Notes: generated by a model from the sequence alone, not told the origin. Numbered from the stretch's first letter, positions 52,280 through 61,484 are shown. The stretch: 64,000 bases of DNA from an uncultured bacterium (GCA_937951485.1 CALEDJ010000005.1:1-64000), one strand, 5' to 3'. Numbers and translations are program-made.

Positions 52280-53484
52280 AACGCAATGGGAACATATGCG
52301 CGAACAGGCGCGGACGACGACGCGACGATTCGGGCGTGGCCCTGATCCTCGCCCTGCTCTTCATCGCCCTGCTCACCGTGATTGTGGTCGAATTCAGTTA
52401 CGAAACCCAGGTCGAGGCGTCCTTCGCCGCCAACCAGGGCAGCGACCTGGAGGCGTATCTCGCGGCGAAATCGGGTGTGGCGCGCGGCATCGCCCTGCTC
52501 GCCGCCGACCTGATCGAATCGGAAATCAGCGGGGAACCGGAATTCGACAGCATGCTCGACCCGGCGCCCTGGTCGTTGGGCGTGCCGTTCGAACCGCTCA
52601 ACGGCGCCCTCAGTCGCACCACCATCGCCGACGAATACGGCAAGATCAACCTGAACGCCCTTTTCGACACCAGCAGCGGCCAACCGGAGGAACGGGAATT
52701 CCTGGTGAACGCCCTGCGAGAGTTTTTCATTCTGCGCGAACCGGAGGACAAAGAATCGCCCGACGCCATCGTGGACGCCATCCTGGACTGGCTGGATTAT
52801 GACGACGATGACACCGTGCGCCCGGAAGGCGCGGAAAACGACTACTACAACGGGCTGGAAAACCCCTACCCCTGTAAGAACGGCCCCATGGATTCCATCG
52901 AGGAACTGCTGCTCATTAAAGGCATCACGCCCAAGGTCTTCTTTGGCGATCCCAAGAAAGATCAGTTGCCGCTGACAGAATACCTGACGGTCCACGGCGA
53001 TTGGCAAGGCCGCGTCAACATCAATACGGCGCGCGAGGAGGTCATCGCCGCCGTAATGGCCGCCGGCGGCGGCGCGCCGGACCTGTCTCTCGCGCAACAG
53101 ATATATGATGAAGTGCGCATGGAGCCGATTGTCCACGTCTCGCAACTTGACCGATATGGACTGGGAGGTTCCTCGCGGCAGCAGCAACAGCAGCAACTGC
53201 CTCCCCAACTCCGGCAAAGTAATGTGGATCCCGAACTCCTGGACCCGGCGGCAGGGCAGTCCCAGCAGGGGTTCATCGTGAGCAGCAATGTGTTCCGCAT
53301 CTACGGCGACGGCATGCTTGAGGATGTGCTCGTGCGCATCGAGGCGTATGTGTGGCGGACGCCGCTCAACCCGATGGAGGCCGGATTGGTTCCGAACCAG
53401 CAGCAGGGCGACCCCGGCGCCTTCACGGAGGAATCCATTCCCCTGGAGCGTTTCCGAATTCTCGACTGGAAGGTCATCCGATGA
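52276..53484 (+). CDS. gspK: Type II secretion minor pseudopilin GspK
   Basis: GspK caps the pseudopilus tip with I and J. The 402-residue product has a basic leader, then G/VALILALLFIALLTVIVVEF, lacking Glu+5 as is normal for GspK. A large globular domain follows (TTIADEYGKINLNALFD, DAIVDAILDWLDYDDDD, NGPMDSIEELLLIKGI, GRVNINTAREEVIAAVM). A Gln-rich loop (QQQQQQLPPQ) lies near residue 310. The start overlaps gspJ by 4 bp and the stop overlaps a small reading frame by 4 bp. Confidence 0.93.
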   Translation: MKRNGNICANRRGRRRDDSGVALILALLFIALLTVIVVEFSYETQVEASFAANQGSDLEAYLAAKSGVARGIALLAADLIESEISGEPEFDSMLDPAPWSLGVPFEPLNGALSRTTIADEYGKINLNALFDTSSGQPEEREFLVNALREFFILREPEDKESPDAIVDAILDWLDYDDDDTVRPEGAENDYYNGLENPYPCKNGPMDSIEELLLIKGITPKVFFGDPKKDQLPLTEYLTVHGDWQGRVNINTAREEVIAAVMAAGGGAPDLSLAQQIYDEVRMEPIVHVSQLDRYGLGGSSRQQQQQQLPPQLRQSNVDPELLDPAAGQSQQGFIVSSNVFRIYGDGMLEDVLVRIEAYVWRTPLNPMEAGLVPNQQQGDPGAFTEESIPLERFRILDWKVIR

Positions 53485-53570
53485 AACGCGGCAATCGTAA
53501 CAATCGCAGGGCGGGCGCAGCGAAGCGGAACCTGTCTGTTTTGCTGGAATACCCGGAACGAAACAAATGA
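53481..53570 (+). CDS. Possible 29-residue basic peptide between gspK and gspL
   Basis: The ATG at 53481 overlaps the gspK stop as ATGA, the same coupling used by other gene pairs in this run. The frame encodes MKRGNRNNRRAGAAKRNLSV and nine more residues, strongly basic at first, then stops 22 bp before gspL. I recognise no homologue. It may only be a way to carry ribosomes across the gap to gspL, or it may be a chance frame. Confidence 0.35.
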   Translation: MKRGNRNNRRAGAAKRNLSVLLEYPERNK

Positions 53571-53592
53571 CGGCGAACCAGGAGCGATGTGA

Positions 53593-55050
53593 ATGTTTTT
53601 GAAAGCGAAAGTGGCCGCCATCGAATTTTCGGGCGACGATGTGCGTGTGGCGGTCTTCAAGACCGGCGGCGGCATGCCGAAACTGCTGGAACAGGCGGAA
53701 CGCCGCGCAGTCTATGAAACGCCGGAAGATCGGTTCGACGCTCTCGTGCGTGCGTTGGATGAGGCGCTTTCGGACTTGGAGAGCCGGCCTGCCGCCTACG
53801 TCCTGTGCATCGGCACGGAATACTGCCTCATGCGCGCCATCACCATCCCTTTCCGGGGGCGGCGGCGCGTGGCTGCGGCGGTGTGCTATGAATTGGAACC
53901 GCATCTGGCCTTTCCCATCGAGGAACTGCTGCTGGACTTCAACATCGTCGCCGAGTTCGACGGCGAAACCGACGTGTTCGCGGTGGGTATGCGCCGGGAG
54001 CATCTCGAAGAGCAGCGGGCCATTCTCGAAGCGGCGGGCGTGGATGCGGAGGCCGTCACGGTGGACGCCGCCGCGCTTACGGGCCTGTGGCTCGTATCGG
54101 GGAGACGGACGAAAGGATTGAACGCCATCCTGCATGTGCGCGAAAACGCCTCCAGTATTGTGGTGGTTTACAACAAGCGCATCGCCTACTGCCGACATCT
54201 GCCCTGCGGCGCCGCGCAGTTGCGCGCCAATCCGTCCGTGGCGGCCCGCGAAGTGCAGAATAGCCTGCGCGGATTCATGGCCAAATGGCGCGGCGACGGG
54301 GATTTCGACCGGCTTCATGTCACCGGCTTCGACTTTGCGCCGGAGGAACGCGACGCCTTCGCGGAGACGATAGGGCTGCCGGTGGAGAACACGGCGCTTA
54401 TGGCCAAAACGAATCGCGGCGCATTGTCGCCCGGGAACCGCGCAGATGGATCGGAATGCAATAAGTGGGAAGCGCTCGCCGGCGCGGCGGTCGGCGCGGC
54501 GGGCGGCCCCTGCGCCGTGGATTTCCGACGCGCCGAGCAGGACCTCCAAGGCGTCCTGCGCGGCGTCGTGGCGCACCTGATGTTCTCCTCCTGCCTCGCG
54601 CTGATCGTCCTGCTGGGCTGGGCGTTTCATTACTACCAGGGGGCGCTGCGCAACCAGGCTGAGGCGGCGGTTATTCGGGAGCGCATCGCAGAATTGCGCG
54701 ATGAAATCGAGGCCATGGCCGACCAGGGGCTGGGTGCGGAGGTGGATATAGACCTGTTCAATGACCCCAGCCTGCTGGACATTCTCCTGGAAATCAGCGA
54801 GAAGATGCCCGGAGACAAGGTGACCATTCTGGACATCCGTGTCTCGACGCCTGAAAGCCAGAGTTGGTGGATTCGCATCCAGGGGCAGGCCAATGACGCC
54901 GCCGCATTCAACGAAGTGTTCGAGAATCTGAAGACATCCAGACTCTTCCGGGTGGAGGAAGAACCCGATCGAAGTCTGCAGGACCAGAAGACCACCTTCA
55001 CCATCAGGGCGTATCGCCCTTCGGAGGGTTTCCATGAAACTGAATCTTGA
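53593..55050 (+). CDS. gspL: Type II secretion protein GspL (PilM-PilN-like)
   Basis: The 485-residue product has a cytoplasmic actin-like (PilM/GspL) domain at about 1-310 (VAAIEFSGDDVRVAVFKTGG, AVCYELEPHLAFPIEELLLDF, VDAAALTGLWLV). A TM helix lies at about 330-350 (LMFSSCLALIVLLGWAFHYY). A periplasmic PilN/GspL-type domain follows (about 385-480, LDILLEISEKMPGDKVTILD). GspL couples the GspE ATPase to the platform. The domain set is closer to a PilM-PilN fusion than to the classical Enterobacteria GspL. It overlaps the next gene by 17 bp. Confidence 0.88.
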   Translation: MFLKAKVAAIEFSGDDVRVAVFKTGGGMPKLLEQAERRAVYETPEDRFDALVRALDEALSDLESRPAAYVLCIGTEYCLMRAITIPFRGRRRVAAAVCYELEPHLAFPIEELLLDFNIVAEFDGETDVFAVGMRREHLEEQRAILEAAGVDAEAVTVDAAALTGLWLVSGRRTKGLNAILHVRENASSIVVVYNKRIAYCRHLPCGAAQLRANPSVAAREVQNSLRGFMAKWRGDGDFDRLHVTGFDFAPEERDAFAETIGLPVENTALMAKTNRGALSPGNRADGSECNKWEALAGAAVGAAGGPCAVDFRRAEQDLQGVLRGVVAHLMFSSCLALIVLLGWAFHYYQGALRNQAEAAVIRERIAELRDEIEAMADQGLGAEVDIDLFNDPSLLDILLEISEKMPGDKVTILDIRVSTPESQSWWIRIQGQANDAAAFNEVFENLKTSRLFRVEEEPDRSLQDQKTTFTIRAYRPSEGFHETES

Positions 55051-55555
55051 TCCCCGTGAACGCACCGGCCTGGCGCTGGGCGCGCTTGCGATCACGCTGG
55101 TGATTGCGCTGCTCGCCTATATCCCCGCCGGGCCATACCGGCAATTCGAGGAGTCGCGCCGGGAACTCGAACAATGCAAGCGCGACCTCGCCATGATGCA
55201 CCTCATGAAGGAGGACGAAGAGGACCGGCTGCGCCGTCAGGAACGCATCATGGAGCGCCTCGCGACCAGGCCGTCCAATTTCGACATCTTCTCCTACATC
55301 AACAACAAACTTCGCGAAGCGGACCTGACCGGCCGCGCCCAACTCGAAAACTACCGCACCCGCCGCGCCACCGCCCGGCAGCCGATGGTTCAACTGCGCC
55401 TTCAGGGCGTCACCCTCAAGGAATTGATTGACTTTCTCCACAAGGTCTACAGCGGCGATGACCTCGTGGTCATGTACAAACTCGACCGCCTGCAACCCGC
55501 CCACAACAACCGGGGATTGGACTGTGAATTGACCCTTGTCACCGTCAAGGCCTGA
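55034..55555 (+). CDS. gspM: Type II secretion protein GspM (PilO-like)
   Basis: The 173-residue product has a short cytoplasmic start, one TM helix (GLALGALAITLVIALLAYI, about 12-30), a coiled coil (EESRRELEQCKRDLAMMHLMKED) and a PilO/GspM-like ferredoxin-fold domain (FDIFSYINNKLREADLTGRA, LKELIDFLHKVYSGDDLVVM). It closes the gsp run. The assignment rests on position, topology and the pairing with a PilM-PilN-like GspL. A new promoter for the TolC-like gene lies just downstream. Confidence 0.8.
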   Translation: MKLNLDPRERTGLALGALAITLVIALLAYIPAGPYRQFEESRRELEQCKRDLAMMHLMKEDEEDRLRRQERIMERLATRPSNFDIFSYINNKLREADLTGRAQLENYRTRRATARQPMVQLRLQGVTLKELIDFLHKVYSGDDLVVMYKLDRLQPAHNNRGLDCELTLVTVKA

Positions 55556-55593
55556 GGCGCGCGCCGCGCAAGACGCAGCGCCTGCAGAAAGCA

Positions 55594-55622
55594 TTGACAG
55601 TCCCCGCGGTCCCGCGTATGAT
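55594..55622 (+). promoter_or_regulatory. Consensus sigma-70 promoter of the TolC-family gene
   Basis: TTGACA (55594-55599), a 17-bp spacer, then TATGAT (55617-55622), 43 bp before the ATG. It suggests the TolC-like gene is transcribed independently of the gsp run. Confidence 0.75.
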
Positions 55623-55665
55623 CAGCAACGATTCCCCGAAACAACAGGCGACACGAGGACAATGC

Positions 55666-57156
55666 ATGAAAAGCGCATGGCTGGCATGGATTGTGTTGGC
55701 GGGATGGGCGACTGCGCCGGGCGCGGCGGCATTGGAAGCGTCCCCGGAAAACACCGCGCCGGTAAATGTCTTGCTCGAAGGCGTGCAGGCGGTACTGGAC
55801 GGGGTGGATGATTACGCGCCGCCCGCACAACCGGAGGTCCCGCCCGATGCCATATTCCTGGACGTGCAACGATGCGTGGCGGTTGCCGTGGAGCGGAACG
55901 CGCAGGTCCTGGCCGCAGCCGAGGCGGTGAAAGCCGCCGAGGCGCGGACCGGTCAGGCGGCATCCCAACGACTGCCGCAACTGAAAACGCAGGCGGCCTA
56001 CAGTTACATCAGCGGTTTGGACCGGGAAGTGGAAATCAAAGGCCCCCTTTCCTGGTTGATTGACGCCAACGACATCGGCCCCAGCGCGCATTCCATCACG
56101 GCGGAGGTCCGCGCGGAGCAGGTGCTCTACGCCGGCGGGCGGATTCAGGCCGCCATCCGCGCATCGCGCCATCTGGCGCAATCCGAGGCATGGAAGCGGG
56201 AGGCGCGTCTGGACCAGATTGAATTCGAGGCGAAGCAGGGGTTCTATGATGCGCTGCTGGCGAAGGCGCTGGTGGAGGTCGCGCGCGACAGTGTGGCAAC
56301 GTTTGAACAGCACAAGGCGGACGTGGCGCAGATGCTGGAGGTCGGGCTGGTCAGCCGCTTTGAACTGCTGCGCGCGGAAACGGAACTGGGCGCGCGGCAG
56401 TCGGACCTCGTATCGGCGCAGAGCGCCGCACAGATCGCACTCCTCAACCTGCTCCGGATTCTGGCCATGCCGCAGAACACCCCGGTGGAACTGGGCGGCA
56501 CGCTCGATTGGACCCCGCCGGAAGACACGCTTGAGGCGCTGATTGACGAGGCGCTCGCCTGCCGCGCGGAATTGCATGCGTTGGACATGGGCATCGCCGC
56601 CGCGCGCAATAATCTTGATGCCCGCAAGGGCGGCTACAAACCCAGCGCCGCCGCCACGGCCGGATACAAATACATCGAGGGCGGCGGGTCCATCGCCGCC
56701 GACGGGTTCATCGTGGGCGTCGGCGTGGAATGGGACATCTATGCCGGCGGACGCCGGCGTCATGAGCGCCTCGAAGCGCGCGCGCAACTGACCCAACTGG
56801 AACGCGAACGCGAAGACGTCGCCCGGCTGGTCGAGATGGATGTGCGCCAGGCCCACCTGCGCGTGCAGGAAGCCATCGCAAAAATCCGCCGCGAGAAGGG
56901 TACCGTTGCGCTCGCTGAAGAAGGGCTGCGCCTCGCCCAACTCCGCTTCCAGGAAGGCGTCGGCACCCAGACCGAAACCCTCGACGCCGACCTCGCGCTC
57001 CGCCTCGCCCGCACCACCCTCGCCCAGGCCCTGCGCGACTACGCCGTGGCCGTCGCCGCACTCGATAAGGCCGCCGGACGCCGGTGGACCCCGCGCGAAA
57101 CGTCCGACACGGCGCGCCGCAATTGCCCGTCATGCAGAATATGGGGCCGTCCCTGA
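55666..57156 (+). CDS. TolC-family outer-membrane efflux channel
   Basis: The 496-residue product has a signal peptide (MKSAWLAWIVLAGWATAPGAAA) and the two-fold repeated TolC layout. Each half carries long helices (RCVAVAVERNAQVLAAAEAVKAAEA; EALACRAELHALDMGIAAARNN) and strand pairs (PQLKTQAAYSYISGLD; KPSAAATAGYKYIEGG). GVGVEWDIYAGGRRRHERLEA is the typical second-half strand-to-helix junction. TolC-type trimers form the outer-membrane exit duct of tripartite pumps. The nearest adaptor gene is at 28721 on the other strand; the MacB-like block at 33-42 kb could also use it. Both links are inference. A conspicuous CPSC lies at the C-terminus. Confidence 0.92.
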   Translation: MKSAWLAWIVLAGWATAPGAAALEASPENTAPVNVLLEGVQAVLDGVDDYAPPAQPEVPPDAIFLDVQRCVAVAVERNAQVLAAAEAVKAAEARTGQAASQRLPQLKTQAAYSYISGLDREVEIKGPLSWLIDANDIGPSAHSITAEVRAEQVLYAGGRIQAAIRASRHLAQSEAWKREARLDQIEFEAKQGFYDALLAKALVEVARDSVATFEQHKADVAQMLEVGLVSRFELLRAETELGARQSDLVSAQSAAQIALLNLLRILAMPQNTPVELGGTLDWTPPEDTLEALIDEALACRAELHALDMGIAAARNNLDARKGGYKPSAAATAGYKYIEGGGSIAADGFIVGVGVEWDIYAGGRRRHERLEARAQLTQLEREREDVARLVEMDVRQAHLRVQEAIAKIRREKGTVALAEEGLRLAQLRFQEGVGTQTETLDADLALRLARTTLAQALRDYAVAVAALDKAAGRRWTPRETSDTARRNCPSCRIWGRP

Positions 57157-57225
57157 GTGGTGTGCCGTTATCTATGAGCAGGGCGCGGCAAATGGCGACG
57201 TCGGGGGTGCGGCAGAAGATAAAGT

Positions 57226-57426
57226 ATGAAATTGCACGCGGGCAAAGAAGCGGATGCGCTCTGTTTGCGCCTGGATGATTCCCGCATCATCGAGTCAGAA
57301 GAAGTTGCGGCGGGCGCAGTATTGGATTTCAATGAATGCAATGAAGTGGCCGGCATTGAAATGATGAATCTTTCAAAACGTTTGTCCGCTGTGGATTTGC
57401 GCGAATTCCAATATCAAAACGCCTGA
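57226..57426 (+). CDS. DUF2283 family small protein
   Basis: The 66-residue product matches the DUF2283 pattern: start MKLHAGKEADALCLRLDDS, middle IIESEEVAAGAVLDFNECNE, then VAGIEMMNLSKR. DUF2283 proteins are small beta-rich proteins often found next to DUF4258 partners in toxin-antitoxin-like pairs. No such partner is visible here. The ribosome binding site is weak (AGAAG). It is convergent with the metallophosphoesterase gene. Function unknown. Confidence 0.75.
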   Translation: MKLHAGKEADALCLRLDDSRIIESEEVAAGAVLDFNECNEVAGIEMMNLSKRLSAVDLREFQYQNA

Positions 57427-57471
57427 GACGCCTGCTGCGCGTTGATACGTCGTGCTTCTACCGGTCTTGCG

Positions 57472-58365
57472 TCACGGCGCATCATAATTCCAGACGCTGC
57501 CATCGGCAAAGACGGTTTTGGTGGTTGCTTCGTCGCTCTCGAGGCTGAGTTCAACCAGGGTGGCGCCTTTGCGCAGGTCTTCGACGCCGTAGCCGCCGTG
57601 GCCGGTCGCCCGGCCGGACACAAAACGGATGCCGTCTTCGACAAAATAGTAGTCGTTGCGGTGACTGTGGGCGGAGACACACAGCCGCAGATTGCCGGGA
57701 CGCTTCAGGATGGGGGCGGCGCGGCCTTCATCGTCCCCCCAGCCGAGTACGGATTCAACCCCGATACCCGTCACGCGACCCGCATCCATGGCGTCCTGAT
57801 AGTTTTTCAGCGGGATATGAAAAAACGCGGCAGCGGGGGTGATGCGTCCGCGTTCCGCCGCGATGCGCGCGGATTCCGATTCAAACCACAGCAGGTCTTC
57901 CGGAATGTTCCAGGAAGGCCCGGAGTTCAGGAAGAACAAGTCCCAGCAGACCGCGCCGGGCGCGCCGCGCCGGTGCACTTCAATGCGGAAAGCGCCCTTG
58001 CCGTCTCCCTGCGGCGCGATGGCGTTCGGCGCAGCGGCGATCATGGCGCGCGCGCGGTCAAAATCGGCGCAACAGTCGTGGTTGCCCCGGACGAAGACCC
58101 ACGGCGTGTCGAGGCTTCCGAGAAACGCGATATCGCGTTGCATCCACATGGGCGCGGCGTCGGGGTGTTCATCGCCGCACCAGATGTCGCCATTGGCGAC
58201 GATCAGATGCGGCCGGCAATGCGTGACCAGGGCGCGGATATCCGCGCGGGTGCGCTCATTGAGCGCCTCCTCCACGTCGGAATGGAGGTCGGCAACCTGG
58301 AGGATGCGGCACGGGCTGTCGGTGGCCAGCGCGGCAAAATCTGTTTCAAGGGGGCCGGTTTTCAT
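57472..58365 (-). CDS. Metallophosphoesterase (calcineurin-like)
   Basis: The 297-residue product carries the five metallophosphoesterase motifs: DLHSD (D-x-H), GDIW, GNHDCC, the His in AAFFHIPL, and SAHSHRND. These bind two metal ions for phosphoester hydrolysis. The overall order resembles the Dcr2/purple acid phosphatase-like group. No signal peptide is seen, so it is probably cytoplasmic. The ATG at 58365 has GGAAAGGAAAG upstream; an in-frame site 60 bp upstream has none. Substrate unknown. Confidence 0.92.
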   Translation of the reverse strand: MKTGPLETDFAALATDSPCRILQVADLHSDVEEALNERTRADIRALVTHCRPHLIVANGDIWCGDEHPDAAPMWMQRDIAFLGSLDTPWVFVRGNHDCCADFDRARAMIAAAPNAIAPQGDGKGAFRIEVHRRGAPGAVCWDLFFLNSGPSWNIPEDLLWFESESARIAAERGRITPAAAFFHIPLKNYQDAMDAGRVTGIGVESVLGWGDDEGRAAPILKRPGNLRLCVSAHSHRNDYYFVEDGIRFVSGRATGHGGYGVEDLRKGATLVELSLESDEATTKTVFADGSVWNYDAP

Positions 58366-58695
58366 GCTGTGTCTTTCCTTTCCATTTCGCGGTTCAGATC
58401 GTCGCGCATAATGGACGGTGGACATCCGGTTTATCGGTCATGCAGGGAAATGCCCTTGCCCGCCATATTGTAACGCAAGCGCCAAGGCCGCCTTGGCGTT
58501 TGGCCGCCTTGGGCGCAAGAATACCGTTTTCGCGGCGTCTCACGTTGATGGCGCGGCCGTTGAACGTGACTCAAATCATTTTGATTTTGTGAATAGCACG
58601 CCGCCAGTGCGGTCAGAAGATCGGTCGTTTTGCGGGAGACATCCCGCAAAGATGATAAGAGCGTTTTCATTGGGAACACAGGCAGGGCGCAAGCA
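58366..58695. other. Intergenic region with perfect hairpins
   Basis: No gene is seen. It contains GCCAAGGCCGCCTTGGC (58481-58497) and the perfect hairpin TTTGCGGGA-GACA-TCCCGCAAA (58629-58650). The latter lies 46 bp downstream of the RluD-type gene stop (minus strand). It has no T-run, so it is not a standard terminator. Confidence 0.5.
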
Positions 58696-59658
58696 TCATT
58701 TTTCAAACCGAAGGGCTTCCAGGGCGCGCAGGAAATCGGGCGGGGGCGGCGCGGTGAAGGTCATGCGTTCACCGCTTTCGGGGTGGATCAGGCCGAGGCG
58801 CTCGGCGTGCAGGGCCTGGCCGTGCAGGGCGCGAAGCGCCGCCAGGGTTTCCGGGGACACTTTCCAGCCGCGGAAATCGGTTACGCCATAGACCGGATCG
58901 CCGAGGACGGGCCGGCCAATGAATCGCATGTGCACGCGGACCTGGTGGGTGCGCCCGGTTTCCAGTTGCAGCGCGACAAGGGAGGCGGGGCCCAGCCGCT
59001 CCAGCACCTCGAAATGCGTCACCGCTTCGCGCGCGCGCACGCCGGTCACCGCCATGCGGCTCGGATCGGCGAGGCTGCGGCCGATGACCGCGCTGATCCG
59101 CCCGCGGTCTTCCTCGAATTGGCCCTGCACCAGCGCGAGGTAGCGCCGGTCGAAGCGGTGGTCCGCGGCCTGTCGGGCGAGATGCGCGAAGGCGCGCGCG
59201 GTTTTCGCGACAACCATTACGCCTGAGGTGTCGGCGTCGAGCCTGTGGACGATGCCGGGGCGCGACATGTCCTGTCCGGGCCGCTGGAAATCCGGGCAAT
59301 GATACAACACCGCGTTCACGAGTGTGCCGGTGTAATGCCCGGGCGCGGGATGCACCACCATCCCCGCCGCCTTGTTCACGACCACGATGGCGGCGTCCTG
59401 GTAAAGAATCTCCAGCGGGAGATTCTCCGGCTCGGGCATCGCGGGGGGGGGCGGCGGCACCGTCGCCGCGATACGGTCACCCCTGGCGACGATTCGCGAC
59501 GGTTTTACGGCGGCCCGCCCGTTCACCGTGACCCGTCCGTCCTTGATCAGTTTCTTTACGAAGGAGCGGGAGGCGTCCTCCATCAATTCCGCCAGGCAAA
59601 CATCCAGCCGCAGTCCCGCGTATTCCTCCTCGACCGTCGCCTCGAACCGGGTGTCCAT
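58696..59658 (-). CDS. RluD-family 23S rRNA pseudouridine synthase
   Basis: The 320-residue product has an N-terminal S4 RNA-binding domain (about 15-66, LDVCLAELMEDASRSFVKKL). The RluA/RluD catalytic domain follows with HRLDADTSG, where Asp141 is the catalytic residue. LVALQLETGRTHQVRVHMRF and HALHA/RLGLIHP-type late motifs are also present. It converts specific uridines in RNA to pseudouridine. RluD (23S helix 69) is the likeliest member, but RluC-type targets cannot be excluded. It starts 1 bp after the xylulokinase stop, so the two are co-transcribed. Confidence 0.92.
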   Translation of the reverse strand: MDTRFEATVEEEYAGLRLDVCLAELMEDASRSFVKKLIKDGRVTVNGRAAVKPSRIVARGDRIAATVPPPPPAMPEPENLPLEILYQDAAIVVVNKAAGMVVHPAPGHYTGTLVNAVLYHCPDFQRPGQDMSRPGIVHRLDADTSGVMVVAKTARAFAHLARQAADHRFDRRYLALVQGQFEEDRGRISAVIGRSLADPSRMAVTGVRAREAVTHFEVLERLGPASLVALQLETGRTHQVRVHMRFIGRPVLGDPVYGVTDFRGWKVSPETLAALRALHGQALHAERLGLIHPESGERMTFTAPPPPDFLRALEALRFEK

Positions 59659-59659
59659 G

Positions 59660-61183
59660 TCATCCGATCAGTTCTGCCGCGCGGCGGAATCCCGGCGCGA
59701 GCGCGCGGTAGGCGGCCTGATATTCCGCGAACCACCTGTCATAGACCGCCGACGCCGTTTCGTCCGGCGCGAGGCGCGCCGTTTCGCGGATGATTGCGTC
59801 GCAGGCGTTCTCGACGGTTTTGTGCAGTCCCGCCGCCACACTTGCAAGGATTGCCGCGCCGTAGGACGGCCCTTCATCCACGTTGATCGTGACCATGGGC
59901 GCGCGGCCTGTGTCCGCGAGAATCTGCCGCCACAGCGCGCTGCGCGCGCCCCCGCCCGACGCGCGCACTTCGCTGATCGCAACGCCCATCTCGCGGATAA
60001 TCTCCAGACTGTCGCGCATGCCGAAGGCGACGCCTTCGAGCACGGCGCGCGCCATGTGCGCCTTCGTGTGCCGGAGCGACAGGCCGATGAACGCGCCCTT
60101 GGCGTAGGGGTCCTTGTGTGGGGTGCGTTCGCCGCTGAGATAGGGCAGGAACAGCAGCCCTTCGCAGCCCGCCGGGATGCGCGCCGCCGACGCCGTGATG
60201 TACTCGTAGGTGTCCGCGCCGGTCTGTTCGCTCACCGCGCGTTCGCTCTGACATAGCATGTTGCGGAACCACTGCAGCGACCCGCCCGCGCTCAGCATGA
60301 CGCCCATTACGTGCCACTTGCCCGGCACTGCGTGGCAGAAGGTGTGCACGCGGCCTTGGGGGTCGGTGCTCACTGTATCGGCAAAGGCGAACACGACGCC
60401 GCTCGTCCCCAGCGACGCAGAAATCACGCCGGTGCGCACGATGCCGCAGCCGACGCCGCCCGCGGCCTGATCACCGCCCCCGGCCACCACCGGAATCCCC
60501 GCCGGCAATCCGGTCTTTTGCGCCGCGTCGCGGCTGAGTTGCCCGGTGACTTCCGGTCCCTCGAAGGCGGGCGGCATCCATTCGGGGTTGATGTCCAGCA
60601 GGCCCATAAGTTCCGTGTGCCAGCGCCGGTTCTTTACATCAAAGAGCAGCGTGCCCGATGCGTCCGCGACGTCCGTCGCGAATTCCCCCGTCAGGACCCA
60701 CCGGATATAGTCCTTCGGCAGCAGCACCTTTTGTACGCGCGTGCAGGCATCCGGTTCGTTGTCCCTCAGCCACAGGATTTTCGGCGCGGTGAATCCCGTC
60801 AACGCGGGATTCGAGACCATCGCGATCAGCCGGTCTGCGCCCACGGTCTCGGTGATCGCCTCGCACTGTTTCGCCGTGCGCTGGTCGCACCACAACAGCG
60901 CGGGACGGATCACGTTCTGTTTGTCGTCCAGAAACACGGACCCGTGCATCTGGCCGGTCAGGCCCAGCGCCCGCACTGCCTTCGCGTCAATCTTCGCCGC
61001 GAGCGCCGCGAGCGCCGCGAAGGCCGCCCGTCGCCAGTCCGCCGGGTCCTGCTCCGCCCAGCCCGGCTTCGGGCTGTGCAAGGGATACTCCACCAGCGCC
61101 GAGGCCAGCAGTTTTCCCGCCGCATCCATCGCAATGGCCTTCGTTCCGCTTGTCCCCACGTCCAATCCCAGTACAATTCCCAT
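59660..61183 (-). CDS. xylB: Xylulokinase
   Basis: The 507-residue FGGY kinase phosphorylates D-xylulose to xylulose-5-phosphate. Visible features: N-terminal phosphate loop LGLDVGTSGTKAIAMD, the substrate loop LTGQMHGSVFLD, LLWCDQRT, the catalytic-Asp loop VVAGGGDQAAGGVGCG, ATP-site SLGTSGVVFA, and the C-terminal SGGGARSALWRQILAD. These match XylB rather than glycerol kinase. A GGAGG ribosome binding site precedes the ATG. No xylose isomerase or transporter is adjacent, and it shares a transcript with the pseudouridine synthase gene, an unusual pairing. Confidence 0.93.
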   Translation of the reverse strand: MGIVLGLDVGTSGTKAIAMDAAGKLLASALVEYPLHSPKPGWAEQDPADWRRAAFAALAALAAKIDAKAVRALGLTGQMHGSVFLDDKQNVIRPALLWCDQRTAKQCEAITETVGADRLIAMVSNPALTGFTAPKILWLRDNEPDACTRVQKVLLPKDYIRWVLTGEFATDVADASGTLLFDVKNRRWHTELMGLLDINPEWMPPAFEGPEVTGQLSRDAAQKTGLPAGIPVVAGGGDQAAGGVGCGIVRTGVISASLGTSGVVFAFADTVSTDPQGRVHTFCHAVPGKWHVMGVMLSAGGSLQWFRNMLCQSERAVSEQTGADTYEYITASAARIPAGCEGLLFLPYLSGERTPHKDPYAKGAFIGLSLRHTKAHMARAVLEGVAFGMRDSLEIIREMGVAISEVRASGGGARSALWRQILADTGRAPMVTINVDEGPSYGAAILASVAAGLHKTVENACDAIIRETARLAPDETASAVYDRWFAEYQAAYRALAPGFRRAAELIG

Positions 61184-61454
61184 GAAATGAAGCCTCCAGT
61201 GTTTTCAAGAACATGCCATGCTGTTGCCATACAAGACAGATGCTAGATGATTGTTCTCGTGATTGCGAACCTCCCGATGCTGTTTACGGCGATTCCGCTC
61301 TGCCAAGTGGATGCAAAGGCGCAACGCGCCATGGAACCCACCTTGAGTTGAGCAAAATCAGTGGTGGGTTTCGCGCCGCTTCACTCATTCCCCATTCCGC
61401 ACTCCGCATTCCGCATTCCGCACTGGCAACAACCCCGGCCATTGGGGGCGGCGC
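61184..61454. other. Intergenic region with a CATTCCGCA short tandem repeat
   Basis: No gene is seen. At about 61385-61424 a run of CATTCC(C/G)CA/CTCCG-type units of 7 to 10 bp occurs (CATTCCGCACTCCGCATTCC, then GCATTCCGCACT). Confidence 0.5.
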
Positions 61455-61484
61455 AAAGAAAAAAGGGCCGGAGACCCGACCCTT
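61455..61484 (-). terminator. Rho-independent terminator of rpsU
   Basis: On the minus strand AAGGGTCGG-GTCT-CCGGCCCTT (stem of nine pairs with one G-T pair) is followed by TTTTCTTT. It lies 33 bp after the rpsU stop. Confidence 0.8.

Noticed and set aside
51961-55095. 1044-codon open frame on the minus strand
   Set aside because: Antisense to gspJ, gspK and gspL. No domain, and the sense genes are certain.
57084-57278. Possible DUF4258 partner upstream of the DUF2283 gene
   Set aside because: The frame overlaps the TolC gene end and shows none of the DUF4258 pattern.
58629-58650. Terminator for the RluD-type gene
   Set aside because: The hairpin is perfect, but no T-run follows on the minus strand, so it is listed only as a hairpin.
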